Positions 52,292 to 61,322 of a stretch of 64,000 nt of DNA are shown here, in pieces. The position numbers and the translations under genes were made by a program. This DNA comes from Candidatus Izemoplasmatales bacterium (GTDB lineage: Bacteria > Bacillota_I > Bacilli_A > Izemoplasmatales > Hujiaoplasmataceae). The stretch spans positions 1 to 64,000 of the forward strand of contig JAQUZN010000001.1 of the NCBI GenBank assembly GCA_028691315.1. Reading direction: 5' to 3'. The notes beneath the pieces were generated by a model. It saw only the letters and a list, made by a program, of their open reading frames with translations, searched no databases and was not told the DNA's origin. Positions within the stretch are counted from its first letter, which is position 1. Every line of letters begins with the position of its first letter.

Positions 52292-54454
52292 ATGTTAGAG
52301 CAAGAACGAAAAGGAATTATAGATTTATATCATAATGATATGGTAGATACTTTAAAATTAATCTACCCTCATTTAACGAAAGAATATATAGGAAAAGCAG
52401 TAAAAGAATCGATTAAAAAACGATATAAAGAAGTTCCAGCAAAACTTCACAATAGTTATACAGGGGATGAACAAAATGTAAATCTATTGAGTGTCACGCA
52501 ATGGATACTTAAAAAAGAACCAATTATGACTGCCTATGGGGTGTTGTTTAAGAAACATGCAGATTCTGTTAATCCGTTGACTGATATGATTGCAATGTTT
52601 ATGAATAACCGTGATATTCATAAAGCGGAAATGTTTAAATATCCAAATGGTTCGGAAATGTTTGAGAAATACAATCTATTTCAATCTTTGGATAAAGTTG
52701 ATTGTAATGCTATTTATGGCATTCTGTCAGCGGCTTCAAGTGCTTTATATAATATTGATGTAGCGGCATCCATAACAGCACAAGGTCGTTCTTTAATATC
52801 ATCAGCAACGATGTTTTTTGAAATGTTTCTATCGAATAATGTAAAGTTTGCATCATTAGATGAAATCTTAACATTCATCAACAATATTCGAAGAGAGAAA
52901 CCACAGAGACAATATCAAGATAGTATGATATTAGATCGGGATATTTCAAGAGAAGAATGTTTTGCAAAGATCGTGTTAACAATTGGTGATTATCGAAAAG
53001 GTATCATTAAATGGATTCCAAAAGAAAAAGATTTAGAAATTATTTGGAATGCAATCTCTCACTTGACACAAGAAGACGTTAATCGAATTTATTATAAGAA
53101 TAATCTGTATGAATTCTTTGATAATACATCTATGACAAAAGCGTTGGTGTATATCTTAGAGAAAATGGAAACTCCATACTTAGATCCCAATAAAGTACCA
53201 GAAGAAATTCAAGTAGAATTAGAAACATTATTGAGTCTTGTGAGAGAATATGTGTTTTATAATCATCAAGTAATTGATCGTATTGAGAGAAATGGTCATA
53301 TGGTAAAAAATGTGGCATTAATATCAGATACTGATAGTGCAATTGTTTCGTTTGATGCATGGTATCATTACGTATTAAATAAAGTAAAAGGCATCAAATT
53401 AAAGATTAATCAGGCAGAGGTTGAGAGAGTCGTAGAAGAAACTTATAATACGAAATGGGAAAAAGAAATCACAGAAAAAGAATTGGATTTTGATTTTATC
53501 AATGATAAAGTAATAGAAGTTCCTAAGAAGAGAAGAATCATTGAATATGTAACAAATAAGACAATGAAATTCTCAATTTTGAATATTATCGCATACTTAT
53601 GCGGTCAGTTAATTAATGAATATATGATAGCATATACAAAAACAAATCATTCATATGCGGATGGTAAGAAATGTTTGATTATCATGAAGAACGAATTTAC
53701 ATTTGGAACAACTTTAATCACAGAAAGCAAAAAGAATTATGCATCCATTCAAGAACTTCAAGAAGGTCATATCATTAATAATGGTGATGGTAAGATGGAT
53801 ATCAAAGGTTTACCGATGACAAAATCTACCGTCTGTGAAAGCACAAAGAAAGACTTACAAGCATTATTAAAAGATGAAGTGTTAATGGCAAATGAAATTG
53901 ATCAAATTCGAATTATTAAGAAATTAGCGATATTAGAAAAGAAGATTTATGAAAGTATTCGAAATGGTGATAAAGAATATTATAAACCAGCATCCATCAA
54001 AGCATTAGACAGTTATAGCGATCCAATGAGAATACAAGGTATCAAAGGAGCTGTAATATGGAATGCGGTACGAGATCCAGAGTTAGAAGCAATTGATTTA
54101 GAAGCACGTAATCGAATTGATATCGCAAAAGTAAAAATTGATGAAGAAAATATTATTAAGATTAAGGATAAGTATCCAGAAGTATATCAAAGATTCGTGG
54201 ATATGTTTAAGGATGATAGTATCATAGAAGATCCAAATAAAAAGAAGGGTAATTTAAGCCCTCAAGGTAGGATTAAAAAATCAATCACTTCAATTGCAAT
54301 TCCAACCGAAGTACAAGTTCCAAAATGGGTATTAGAATTCATTGATTATACAACAATTATCAATGATAATTTATCTAATTTTCCAAAAGAACCATTAAAT
54401 ATTATTACGATGAATAATGACAATGTAAATTATTCCAATATTATGAAAATATAA
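52292..54454 (+). CDS. Family B DNA polymerase, palm/thumb half (motifs B and C)
   Basis: This 720-residue protein begins at the fingers of a family B polymerase and has motif B as KVDCNAIYG (135-143), followed by AASITAQGRSLI, and motif C DTDS at 346-349 in ALISDTDSAIVSF. Downstream residues form the thumb. It lacks the exonuclease domain and motif A, which are in the gene at 34399, about 16 kb away on the same strand. The break falls between motifs A and B, so each half alone should be inactive. AAGGAGG lies upstream, and a strong terminator follows. Confidence 0.9.
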   Translation: MLEQERKGIIDLYHNDMVDTLKLIYPHLTKEYIGKAVKESIKKRYKEVPAKLHNSYTGDEQNVNLLSVTQWILKKEPIMTAYGVLFKKHADSVNPLTDMIAMFMNNRDIHKAEMFKYPNGSEMFEKYNLFQSLDKVDCNAIYGILSAASSALYNIDVAASITAQGRSLISSATMFFEMFLSNNVKFASLDEILTFINNIRREKPQRQYQDSMILDRDISREECFAKIVLTIGDYRKGIIKWIPKEKDLEIIWNAISHLTQEDVNRIYYKNNLYEFFDNTSMTKALVYILEKMETPYLDPNKVPEEIQVELETLLSLVREYVFYNHQVIDRIERNGHMVKNVALISDTDSAIVSFDAWYHYVLNKVKGIKLKINQAEVERVVEETYNTKWEKEITEKELDFDFINDKVIEVPKKRRIIEYVTNKTMKFSILNIIAYLCGQLINEYMIAYTKTNHSYADGKKCLIIMKNEFTFGTTLITESKKNYASIQELQEGHIINNGDGKMDIKGLPMTKSTVCESTKKDLQALLKDEVLMANEIDQIRIIKKLAILEKKIYESIRNGDKEYYKPASIKALDSYSDPMRIQGIKGAVIWNAVRDPELEAIDLEARNRIDIAKVKIDEENIIKIKDKYPEVYQRFVDMFKDDSIIEDPNKKKGNLSPQGRIKKSITSIAIPTEVQVPKWVLEFIDYTTIINDNLSNFPKEPLNIITMNNDNVNYSNIMKI

Positions 54455-54460
54455 TAAATT

Positions 54461-54500
54461 ACCAGATACGTATTTGATTACGTATCTGGTACCATTTTTT
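54461..54500 (+). terminator. Rho-independent terminator
   Basis: A perfect 12-bp stem ACCAGATACGTA / TACGTATCTGGT is followed by ACCATTTTTT. Confidence 0.9.
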
Positions 54501-54765
54501 AATCAACATTAGCCGCAATAATTAATCGAATCCGCATATTCTTTTCTGCTATCTCATATCTCCTATTTAATGATTGATAATCTGAAACTGCACATAAATT
54601 CAATTGGTTTGCTCTTTGATTAATTCTCTTTCGTTCTTCAAAACATTCTCTAATGGAATCACATAAGTTTTCTCGTGTTTGAGGGTTCTCTGAATCGAAA
54701 AAATGAACAATATAATGTTCTAGTTTTTCTGTGATCTCTGTTAATTTATCTAAAATTTCATACAT
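54499..54765 (-). CDS. Unknown 88-residue helical protein
   Basis: This small charged helical protein (LDKLTEITEKLEHYI; RKRINQRANQLN) has coiled-coil potential. GGAGG precedes the start. It lies downstream of a terminator, so it is probably its own unit; upstream TATATAATA on the minus strand resembles only part of the promoter motif. Function unknown. Confidence 0.55.
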   Translation of the reverse strand: MYEILDKLTEITEKLEHYIVHFFDSENPQTRENLCDSIRECFEERKRINQRANQLNLCAVSDYQSLNRRYEIAEKNMRIRLIIAANVD

Positions 54766-54819
54766 TCATAAATCCTCCAATACAAAATTTTTATATTTAT
54801 TATATAGTCGGATTCAAAA

Positions 54820-54864
54820 TATAAAAAGAAAAATACCACATATAGAGAACGACCCTATATGTGG
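54820..54864 (-). terminator. Rho-independent terminator
   Basis: A 10-bp stem CCACATATAG / CTATATGTGG is followed on the minus strand by TATTTTTCTTTTT. It ends the baseplate/fibre-accessory cluster. Confidence 0.9.
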
Positions 54865-54874
54865 CTGGTTTGAT

Positions 54875-55297
54875 TTAAAGAATTCTTTCTGTGCTCAAGT
54901 TTCCATTATCGTCAACTACGAGTTTAAATTTTGAACCATTGGGTGAACGAAGAATTCCTGTATATAACATACCATCTTGACCAATCGAAACTTCCATGTC
55001 TTCATTTGTTCGATCTTTTGCTTTCACCCCACCAAAAATAAATCGTGTAGCAGCTTCTAAACTAATGATAGGAAATGTGATTTCTAAAACTCTTCGTTTA
55101 TTGATTAAATCTGTCACGAAACGTGCTCCTGGAGTGGCATCGGAACTAACTTTTGTTGATAACTCCATAGAGTTCTGCTCAATGCCAGATTCCATATTAT
55201 CTAATCTTGCTTTTGTCACAATAGCTTCTGGTTGATCAGAAGCTTCTAAGTTAGCATTATAATTCTTCCATTGCTGTCGTTTATATTTAAATGCCAT
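54875..55297 (-). CDS. Tail/baseplate accessory protein, LDxMExGI module
   Basis: ATG 55297 has AAAGGAG 8 nt before it; the longer frame to 55354 lacks a ribosome site. The 140-residue product starts with WKNYNANLEASDQPEAIVTKARLDNMESGIE, a module shared with the gene at 55833 and typical of Firmicutes phage tail-fibre and baseplate proteins (xITxxKLNxMExGI). The C-terminal part is beta-rich (IGQDGMLYTGILRSPNGSKFKL). It is the last gene of a minus-strand cluster. Confidence 0.65.
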   Translation of the reverse strand: MAFKYKRQQWKNYNANLEASDQPEAIVTKARLDNMESGIEQNSMELSTKVSSDATPGARFVTDLINKRRVLEITFPIISLEAATRFIFGGVKAKDRTNEDMEVSIGQDGMLYTGILRSPNGSKFKLVVDDNGNLSTERIL

Positions 55298-55316
55298 AAT
55301 AAAACTCCTTTCATTT

Positions 55317-55823
55317 TTAATTAACTGTAAATTCTGATAATGTAATATCATCATACAATAATGAATACGTTTTTGAATTCGTTTGTCTAATTCTTAATTT
55401 ATCTTTTAAATCATTTAGTGTAATATAATTAGAATCATTTTCTAATTCTGATACTTTTTCTGGAATCATAAATTCTTCTTCTTCGATTTCATCATCAGGA
55501 GTGTGAAACCAAACCTTTACATCTTGATCTTGTGGTTCATTTTTTCCGATATAAACTTCTTCTTTTCCAAATTGATTTAGATCAATTAAGACTCTCCACT
55601 CAGTTTCATTTTTATATTTCCATACAATAACACCATCTTGATTTTCAATCTCAATGAATGTTGTATCGGAAGGTATATGGTTCATTAAATCTTCTAATTT
55701 AAATTCTAATGCATCTAGCCAATCTTTTAATTCATATCCTCTATGATCAATATCAAGAGTATCCATTAAACGAAAAGCTCCATTATTCTTTGGTTTTAAT
55801 TTATCGATGATAAATATTGCCAT
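55317..55823 (-). CDS. Tail/baseplate accessory protein with SELENDSNYIT motif
   Basis: This 168-residue protein has a C-terminal segment VSELENDSNYITLNDL that recurs in many phage fibre and baseplate proteins. An acidic linker (DDEIEEEEF) precedes it. It overlaps the operon between two LDxMExGI proteins. AGGAGG precedes the start. It may be an adaptor between baseplate and fibre. Confidence 0.6.
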   Translation of the reverse strand: MAIFIIDKLKPKNNGAFRLMDTLDIDHRGYELKDWLDALEFKLEDLMNHIPSDTTFIEIENQDGVIVWKYKNETEWRVLIDLNQFGKEEVYIGKNEPQDQDVKVWFHTPDDEIEEEEFMIPEKVSELENDSNYITLNDLKDKLRIRQTNSKTYSLLYDDITLSEFTVN

Positions 55824-55832
55824 AATATCCTC

Positions 55833-56759
55833 CTATTTACAATCTATGATCGTATAGCCAAGATTAGAATTTGTAGAAATATAAATATTATATTTTTCTG
55901 TATGATTATATTCATTGATGAAATCTACGGTTGTTAATAAATAGAATCCGCCTTCAAATCCACCCACAAAGAATCTTGGTTGCTCATATTTCACAGGACA
56001 AGCATAATAGATATATTGATTTTCTAATGCGGTTAATTGAAACTGTATTCTTGTAGTAGAAGATAATTGTTTTGTTAAGGTACGAATAAACGCAGAAGTA
56101 ATGGTATTTGGTGTTAAGGTAGAAGCACCATAATAAATTCCATTTACAAATGAAATGGTGACAGCTTTTGAAGAGGTTCCACCTTTCTCATCAATTGCAC
56201 GTAATGTAAACATAGTATCTTCTGTGATTAAATCACTAACTGTTATCGATTGCAAAGCAGTTGTAATATCTTTACCGTTCAGCGTTAATTCCATTGGAAC
56301 TCGATTCATTTTCCAATTAAAGATAATTTTATTGATTGTAGATCCTTTTTCTGCTAATGTAATATTACTAGTAAAAGTTTCTATCTCTATTTTCTTATAG
56401 GATAATTCATTTACTTGATTTATTAGAGTGGTAACCAATTGATTGATCTTGGCAGAACTCCAAGTGGCATCTTCTTTTGCATCTTGATCGTCTATAATGG
56501 CACCTTCAAATTCCTTTTGTTTTGGAAATAAAATGTTTAATTTTCTAGTATGATCAACTTCATCAACAACAATAGAAACAGATGGATTCTCAGTATTGGA
56601 TATTCCTATATTACCAGTCTCAAATGTCATATTTGATCGTTCAATACCTAATTCCATTCGATCTAATTTATTTTTTGTAATAATAGAATCTGGTTGTTTC
56701 TCTATGGGATATTTCTCATCATAACTTTCCCAATCATTTTTTTCATATTCATATGGCAA
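55833..56759 (-). CDS. Tail-fibre/upper baseplate-like protein (BppU-like N-terminus)
   Basis: This 308-residue protein starts at TTG 56759, supported by GAGGTG 7 nt upstream; no ATG is available nearby. The N-terminus WESYDEKYPIEKQPDSIITKNKLDRMELGIE is paralogous to the 54875 product. Around residue 100, DATWSSAKINQLVTTLIN matches the WSSxKI module found also at 58093, which joins fibre domains. The C-terminal 150 residues are beta-rich and end in Tyr- and Phe-rich strands, as in receptor-binding or carbohydrate-binding regions. Confidence 0.65.
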   Translation of the reverse strand: MPYEYEKNDWESYDEKYPIEKQPDSIITKNKLDRMELGIERSNMTFETGNIGISNTENPSVSIVVDEVDHTRKLNILFPKQKEFEGAIIDDQDAKEDATWSSAKINQLVTTLINQVNELSYKKIEIETFTSNITLAEKGSTINKIIFNWKMNRVPMELTLNGKDITTALQSITVSDLITEDTMFTLRAIDEKGGTSSKAVTISFVNGIYYGASTLTPNTITSAFIRTLTKQLSSTTRIQFQLTALENQYIYYACPVKYEQPRFFVGGFEGGFYLLTTVDFINEYNHTEKYNIYISTNSNLGYTIIDCK

Positions 56760-56776
56760 TGGTATTCACCTCTATT

Positions 56777-57565
56777 CTATTTTCGTTTTGTTGTTTTAAC
56801 AAATTTAGAAGCTTTATTTGATATTGTGTTTTTAACATTAGAGACAACTTTTGTCATCTTAATATTTCCTGGAAGTTCTTTTTCTAAATGATCTTGTCTT
56901 CCTTGTTTTGCTCTTGCTTTTTTCTCTCTTTTAACCTTTGCGTTACTTTCAGCTGCCTCTTGTCTCTTCTCGACCATTATTTCGGCACTAAGCACTAATC
57001 TATCGATAACTTCTTGATTAAACGTTTCTGTATATTTTAGCTTGTTAAAGAGACCTTGTCTGATCATCAGGAGATAGGCAAAGTAAAGAGATTTCACATA
57101 TCCAACAACATCTTGTGGATTCTTTTCTTTTGCCACTTCTTTCATATTTCTCTTTGGCATCTTATGTTTCATATCCTTAAAAAACATATCATTTTTAATA
57201 AAAGCATGTACGAATGTATAGAAGAATGATGGATCATTTGCATAGAATCTTACATAGTAATCTTCTAATCCATACCCTGTTACTTTCTTTTTTACATTTG
57301 GATCATTAGGGTCTGGTTCTGTAAATTCAATCAAAATATCATAATAGAAATCTGAGATTTTCTCTGACGGTATTTTAATATAAGCAATATATCGTTTACC
57401 ATCTTTATATAAATGGTTTTTAATATTCGCCATTCTACCAGCTTCTCGAACCATAATTTGATTTAGTTTATTGGTATATAATACGCGATACATTTCTCTA
57501 TTAGAAATTACGGAATTAGCAACTCCCATAGGATTCTGTATATATTGATTGAAATTCATACGCAT
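56777..57565 (-). CDS. Unknown protein of the baseplate/fibre cluster
   Basis: This 262-residue protein has a mixed N-terminal domain (NREMYRVLYTNKLNQIMVREAGRM) and a highly basic C-terminal tail from residue 205 (KVKREKKARAKQGRQDH). It heads the minus-strand cluster with GGAGGT 7 nt before ATG. A GACA-N6-TA site (one mismatch) lies upstream. A virion protein is likely from context; the family is not recognised. Confidence 0.6.
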   Translation of the reverse strand: MRMNFNQYIQNPMGVANSVISNREMYRVLYTNKLNQIMVREAGRMANIKNHLYKDGKRYIAYIKIPSEKISDFYYDILIEFTEPDPNDPNVKKKVTGYGLEDYYVRFYANDPSFFYTFVHAFIKNDMFFKDMKHKMPKRNMKEVAKEKNPQDVVGYVKSLYFAYLLMIRQGLFNKLKYTETFNQEVIDRLVLSAEIMVEKRQEAAESNAKVKREKKARAKQGRQDHLEKELPGNIKMTKVVSNVKNTISNKASKFVKTTKRK

Positions 57566-57613
57566 AATCTTTACCTCCGTGGTAATTCTTATTGCTATGT
57601 CGAATCAATATTT

Positions 57614-57650
57614 TTAGTCAGTAAGATCATAATAAGACCTTACTGACTAA
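57614..57650. terminator. Terminator-like hairpin
   Basis: A perfect 12-bp stem TTAGTCAGTAAG / CTTACTGACTAA lies between the 57661 gene and the cluster below it. A proper T run is missing on both sides. Confidence 0.5.
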
Positions 57651-57660
57651 TTGTCTGTTA

Positions 57661-57942
57661 TTACGGCTCAGTCGGTTCCTCAGGATCACCTTCACCCTCT
57701 TCAGGTTCTTCATCTTCTGCTTTTACCGTTTTATAATTCTCACGATTTAAAACTCTACCATCTTCGTCTGTGACGTTTGCAAACTGCATACAACGGAAGA
57801 TTTCTCTCTCATTCAGTTCAAGTATTTCTTCTTCATCTATACGATCTGGATATGGAACTTTAATATCAGAAATGAATCTCGGTTGTTTTGGTGTAACGGT
57901 AACCGTTCTCAATGTTCTTGGATCAACTTCGATATATGACAT
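57661..57942 (-). CDS. Unknown 93-residue protein with acidic tail
   Basis: This small protein (RTLRTVTVTPKQPRFISDI) has a run of acidic and Pro residues at the C-terminus (EDEEPEEGEGDPEEP). AAAGGAG lies upstream and an AACA-N6-TA element 26 nt upstream. It is probably a late small virion or assembly protein. Confidence 0.55.
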   Translation of the reverse strand: MSYIEVDPRTLRTVTVTPKQPRFISDIKVPYPDRIDEEEILELNEREIFRCMQFANVTDEDGRVLNRENYKTVKAEDEEPEEGEGDPEEPTEP

Positions 57943-57968
57943 ATAAATTCTCCTTTCATTTTATCATT

Positions 57969-57980
57969 TACATAAATGTT
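57969..57980 (-). promoter_or_regulatory. Putative late promoter AACA-N6-TA
   Basis: On the minus strand AACATTTATGTA, 26 nt before the start at 57942. Confidence 0.45.
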
Positions 57981-58037
57981 ATGCTCAGATCCGTCATTTG
58001 CTCTAGTTAGATAAATCCAAGCAAATTCCAACCTGTA

Positions 58038-58049
58038 AACAATATATTA
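58038..58049 (+). promoter_or_regulatory. Putative late promoter AACA-N6-TA
   Basis: AACAATATATTA lies 43 nt before the start at 58093 and is divergent from the copy at 57969. Confidence 0.45.
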
Positions 58050-58092
58050 ATTTATACCAATTCCTAAGAAAGAAGGGAGGAGGGAATATGAC

Positions 58093-58638
58093 ATGAGACA
58101 GATTAAAGTGTCAAAGTCCAAGCTTAAAATACGAGATACACAGACAGGAGAATTTAAAGATGTAACGATTGGTACATCTGGCTCTGGCACGGGAGCAAAC
58201 ATTAACGACAATGTGGAATCAACAGAATCTACATGGAGTTCTGATAAATTAAAAAAAGAAATCACGCAATTAGCAAAAAAACTACAATTAACAGAAGAAG
58301 AATTAAGAAATTTGATAGGACAATCAAAACCTTTTATTACACGAGTGAAATCTACTAACGGTACCTATGCAGAACATATGAACTATTCAACCGAATTAAC
58401 AGTTCAATTGTTCTTTGGGTCTGAAGATGTAACGTATTTATATGAAGATCGCAATTTTTATTGGAAACGATATACAAATGACGAAGAGAAAGATGATGCG
58501 TGGAATAACATCCATAATTATTGGTGTAAATCCATTTATATTGATATCAATGACTTAGAACCTCAAACTGTCAACGACTTTGAATGTCAATTCTGGGTTG
58601 ATGATGAGATGTTTAGTTCAAGTTTTGAAACTGAATAG
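58093..58638 (+). CDS. Tail-fibre accessory protein with WSSDKL module
   Basis: This 181-residue protein has a short N-terminal beta segment, a Gly/Ser linker (IGTSGSGTG), then STESTWSSDKLKKEITQLAKKL, the fibre module also present in the 55833 product, and a C-terminal acidic domain with several Trp/Tyr. The ATG at 58088 stops after two codons, so ATG 58093 is the start behind GGGAGGAGGG. It opens the fibre operon. Confidence 0.65.
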   Translation: MRQIKVSKSKLKIRDTQTGEFKDVTIGTSGSGTGANINDNVESTESTWSSDKLKKEITQLAKKLQLTEEELRNLIGQSKPFITRVKSTNGTYAEHMNYSTELTVQLFFGSEDVTYLYEDRNFYWKRYTNDEEKDDAWNNIHNYWCKSIYIDINDLEPQTVNDFECQFWVDDEMFSSSFETE

Positions 58639-58659
58639 ATACAAGGAGGAATTAACAAA

Positions 58660-61248
58660 ATGGCTGAAATGAAAAGCTATGGTAAAATTTCAATTTTAAA
58701 TATGACAAAAGTCGGAACTCTGATTGTTAATCCGAGATGTAATATGCCGTTAACAGTCGTAAGAGATCCTGATACTAATACTTATACTCCTACTTGGAGT
58801 GGTTCAAATGCTTTGGTTATTGATCCGTTGGTCACATTTGATGGCGTCACCATCGCAAATACGAATGCAAATCTCGAAATTATTTATCAGAGACAGTTTG
58901 GTAACGATGCTGCGCAAAATGTAGTTTCTGGATCGGATGGTGAAACAATTAATGCCAGTAAAGCTCTTGAGGTAAAAACAAATAAATTTGTTGGTGCTAG
59001 TTCAAAACTGTTGACGTATATTATGAGTGTCACATATACAGATCCAAAATCAAAAGTTCCAGTGAATGTGCAAGCTAGACTTACTTTTACCTTACTGGAT
59101 AACCCTGGTATTGTAAAATACATTGCTCTTTCTGGCGAGAATGCCATACTTTACAATGCAAATCAAGAAGTCATCTCTGGTGCAACAATTACGATAACAG
59201 CAAATTTAACAAATGTAACAATGACTGGATGGCAATATAAAGATGCATCTGATACTTGGAAAAAGTATCCAGGTTCCACGGATACGTCTGCAAGCTTAAC
59301 AGTAAAACATGATGATCTTGATAATGGTGCCAGTGTATTCGTAAACGATGTATTAACAGTTAAAGCAATTACTAATGTTGGTAGTGTATTTGATATACTT
59401 TCTATCTATAAAGTGCGAGATGGCGCTGCTGGCGGTAACTCTCTTTCTATATCATTAACAAATGATAGTCATGTAATTCCTTGTGATTCAAACGGTGTGC
59501 CATCGACATACGAAGGTGCTGATACGAAAGTTACTATTTATGAAGGCGGTATCGATGTTTCTGGAGATTATATGACAACTGTAACTCCAAATGTTACCGT
59601 AGGAGCATTAGATTATAATTTTGAAGATAATACGAAAGTTTTTAAATTAAATTCATGGACTGGATCTGCTACTGTAGCATATGTCACTTTCACTTGTACA
59701 GAGAAAGACCCAAATAATCCAAGTCAACCTGCAACTAATGCAAGAGTTATTATTGCAAGAATGACATTCACAAAGATTAAATATGGTGCGGATGGAGCGC
59801 CTGCTGTTGTATATTCTTTGGTTCCTACTAACTATGCTTTGAATAGGAATATCAGCAATGTTCTTACTCCTAATAAAGTGACCTTTGCTTCCTATAGTAA
59901 AACTGGTTTAAATAGTAGGGTTCCATTTAATTGTAAATTTAGAATAAAAACAACAACTTCTGCTACACCGGATATTGATGGGGTTACAGGATGGACTCAG
60001 ACTTATCAATCAAGTTCTGTAGAAAGTTCTTATACTATGACAAGTATTGGAACTACTGTGACTGCTATTAGAGCAGAAATGTATTTAGATGGTTCTTTTG
60101 ACACTGCCAATTTATTAGACACACAAATGGTAATTATTACCAAAGATGGTCAAACCGGACAGCCTGGTACAGATGGAGCTGGTGGAATTACTCCTACGAT
60201 TGGAAATGACGCAGAATTGATTCCTTGTAATACAGATGGTAAAGTCACAGCAACAAAAGATGTTGTCATTCCTTTCCGTGTATATATGGGAACAGAACGT
60301 ATTGATGCTACTTTAGCAGCATCTGGTTTAGTAACTGGAATCACACAGCAATCTACTACAGCATCCACTACTACTGCGGATGGATCTCTTACTTTAAGAT
60401 TTGCGGGTGCAAGTACATTGGGTGGCACCACTAGTGGATCTGTTACCTTAACGTTCTCCTATACGGTTGCTGGAGTTGCCCAGACAGCCGTTCGTAAATT
60501 TGCTTGGTCGAAGAATATACGAGCGGCAGATGGTGTAAACCCAGTATTATTCCAAATTTATAATACTGGTACTGATACAATCTATAATGGTCAGAATAAT
60601 GTAACATTGCAGACCCAGATGGTAGAAGGTGCAACAATTGTTAATACTGCTACTTATCAATGGTCTAAACTGAATATAGAAACAAGCACTTATACTGTAC
60701 TAACAGGAAAAACAGCAAGTAGTTTAGTTGTAGAAGCTAGTGATGTTGATGGGATGGCATACTTTAGATGTATAGCTACTTATAAAAGTATTGCTTATCC
60801 TGCGTATTACACCGTTTATGATAAAACGGATCCTTTCCAAGTATATCCCTATTCATCCCTTGGTACACAATTATTAAATCCAGGAGATTTTATGGGAGCT
60901 ATCTTTACAAGGATTTATCGTGATGGAGTAGAAGCAGATGTGTTAAAAAGTACAATTATGTCTACTACTGCACCTGCATCTCCAGCAGAAGGTGATTTTT
61001 ACTATCATATCAGCAAGACTGCTGGTGTTGGTAAGATTACTTTAAAAAAACGAGTTGGAACAAACTGGGTTGATCAAGCAACTCTAGGAAGTCCGGATAA
61101 TATCACTTATAAATATTTTAAAATGGATATTGAGGGAAGTATTGTTGATATGACGACACCTTGGGCACAAGGGAAGGTTATTTATTTTGATCACGAAGAT
61201 GCAAATCCTATATTAGATTTAACTGTTATGGTTACAGAAACAACTTAA
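58660..61248 (+). CDS. Large tail-fibre protein with Ig-like repeats
   Basis: This 862-residue extracellular virion protein is probably part of the host-recognition fibre. The N-terminus MKSYGKISILN is paralogous to the next gene (TSFGKIVITK). Repeated beta domains of about 100-150 residues follow; two contain the same opening, S(L)TNDSHVIPCDSNG and IGNDAELIPCNTDG. They are separated by collagen-like GxxG turns (GQPGTDGAGG). The composition is Thr/Ser/Val-rich, as in phage fibres, and no enzymatic motif is seen. AAGGAGG lies upstream and a terminator follows. Confidence 0.75.
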   Translation: MAEMKSYGKISILNMTKVGTLIVNPRCNMPLTVVRDPDTNTYTPTWSGSNALVIDPLVTFDGVTIANTNANLEIIYQRQFGNDAAQNVVSGSDGETINASKALEVKTNKFVGASSKLLTYIMSVTYTDPKSKVPVNVQARLTFTLLDNPGIVKYIALSGENAILYNANQEVISGATITITANLTNVTMTGWQYKDASDTWKKYPGSTDTSASLTVKHDDLDNGASVFVNDVLTVKAITNVGSVFDILSIYKVRDGAAGGNSLSISLTNDSHVIPCDSNGVPSTYEGADTKVTIYEGGIDVSGDYMTTVTPNVTVGALDYNFEDNTKVFKLNSWTGSATVAYVTFTCTEKDPNNPSQPATNARVIIARMTFTKIKYGADGAPAVVYSLVPTNYALNRNISNVLTPNKVTFASYSKTGLNSRVPFNCKFRIKTTTSATPDIDGVTGWTQTYQSSSVESSYTMTSIGTTVTAIRAEMYLDGSFDTANLLDTQMVIITKDGQTGQPGTDGAGGITPTIGNDAELIPCNTDGKVTATKDVVIPFRVYMGTERIDATLAASGLVTGITQQSTTASTTTADGSLTLRFAGASTLGGTTSGSVTLTFSYTVAGVAQTAVRKFAWSKNIRAADGVNPVLFQIYNTGTDTIYNGQNNVTLQTQMVEGATIVNTATYQWSKLNIETSTYTVLTGKTASSLVVEASDVDGMAYFRCIATYKSIAYPAYYTVYDKTDPFQVYPYSSLGTQLLNPGDFMGAIFTRIYRDGVEADVLKSTIMSTTAPASPAEGDFYYHISKTAGVGKITLKKRVGTNWVDQATLGSPDNITYKYFKMDIEGSIVDMTTPWAQGKVIYFDHEDANPILDLTVMVTETT

Positions 61249-61262
61249 AGAAATACAATTCT

Positions 61263-61295
61263 ATACCCCAACAGTTTTTGTTGGGGTATTTTATT
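61263..61295 (+). terminator. Rho-independent terminator
   Basis: An 11-bp stem ATACCCCAACA / TGTTGGGGTAT with a GTTTT loop is followed by TTTATT. It separates the two fibre genes. Confidence 0.85.
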
Positions 61296-61322
61296 AGTAA
61301 AGACTTAAATAGGAGGACTGAA

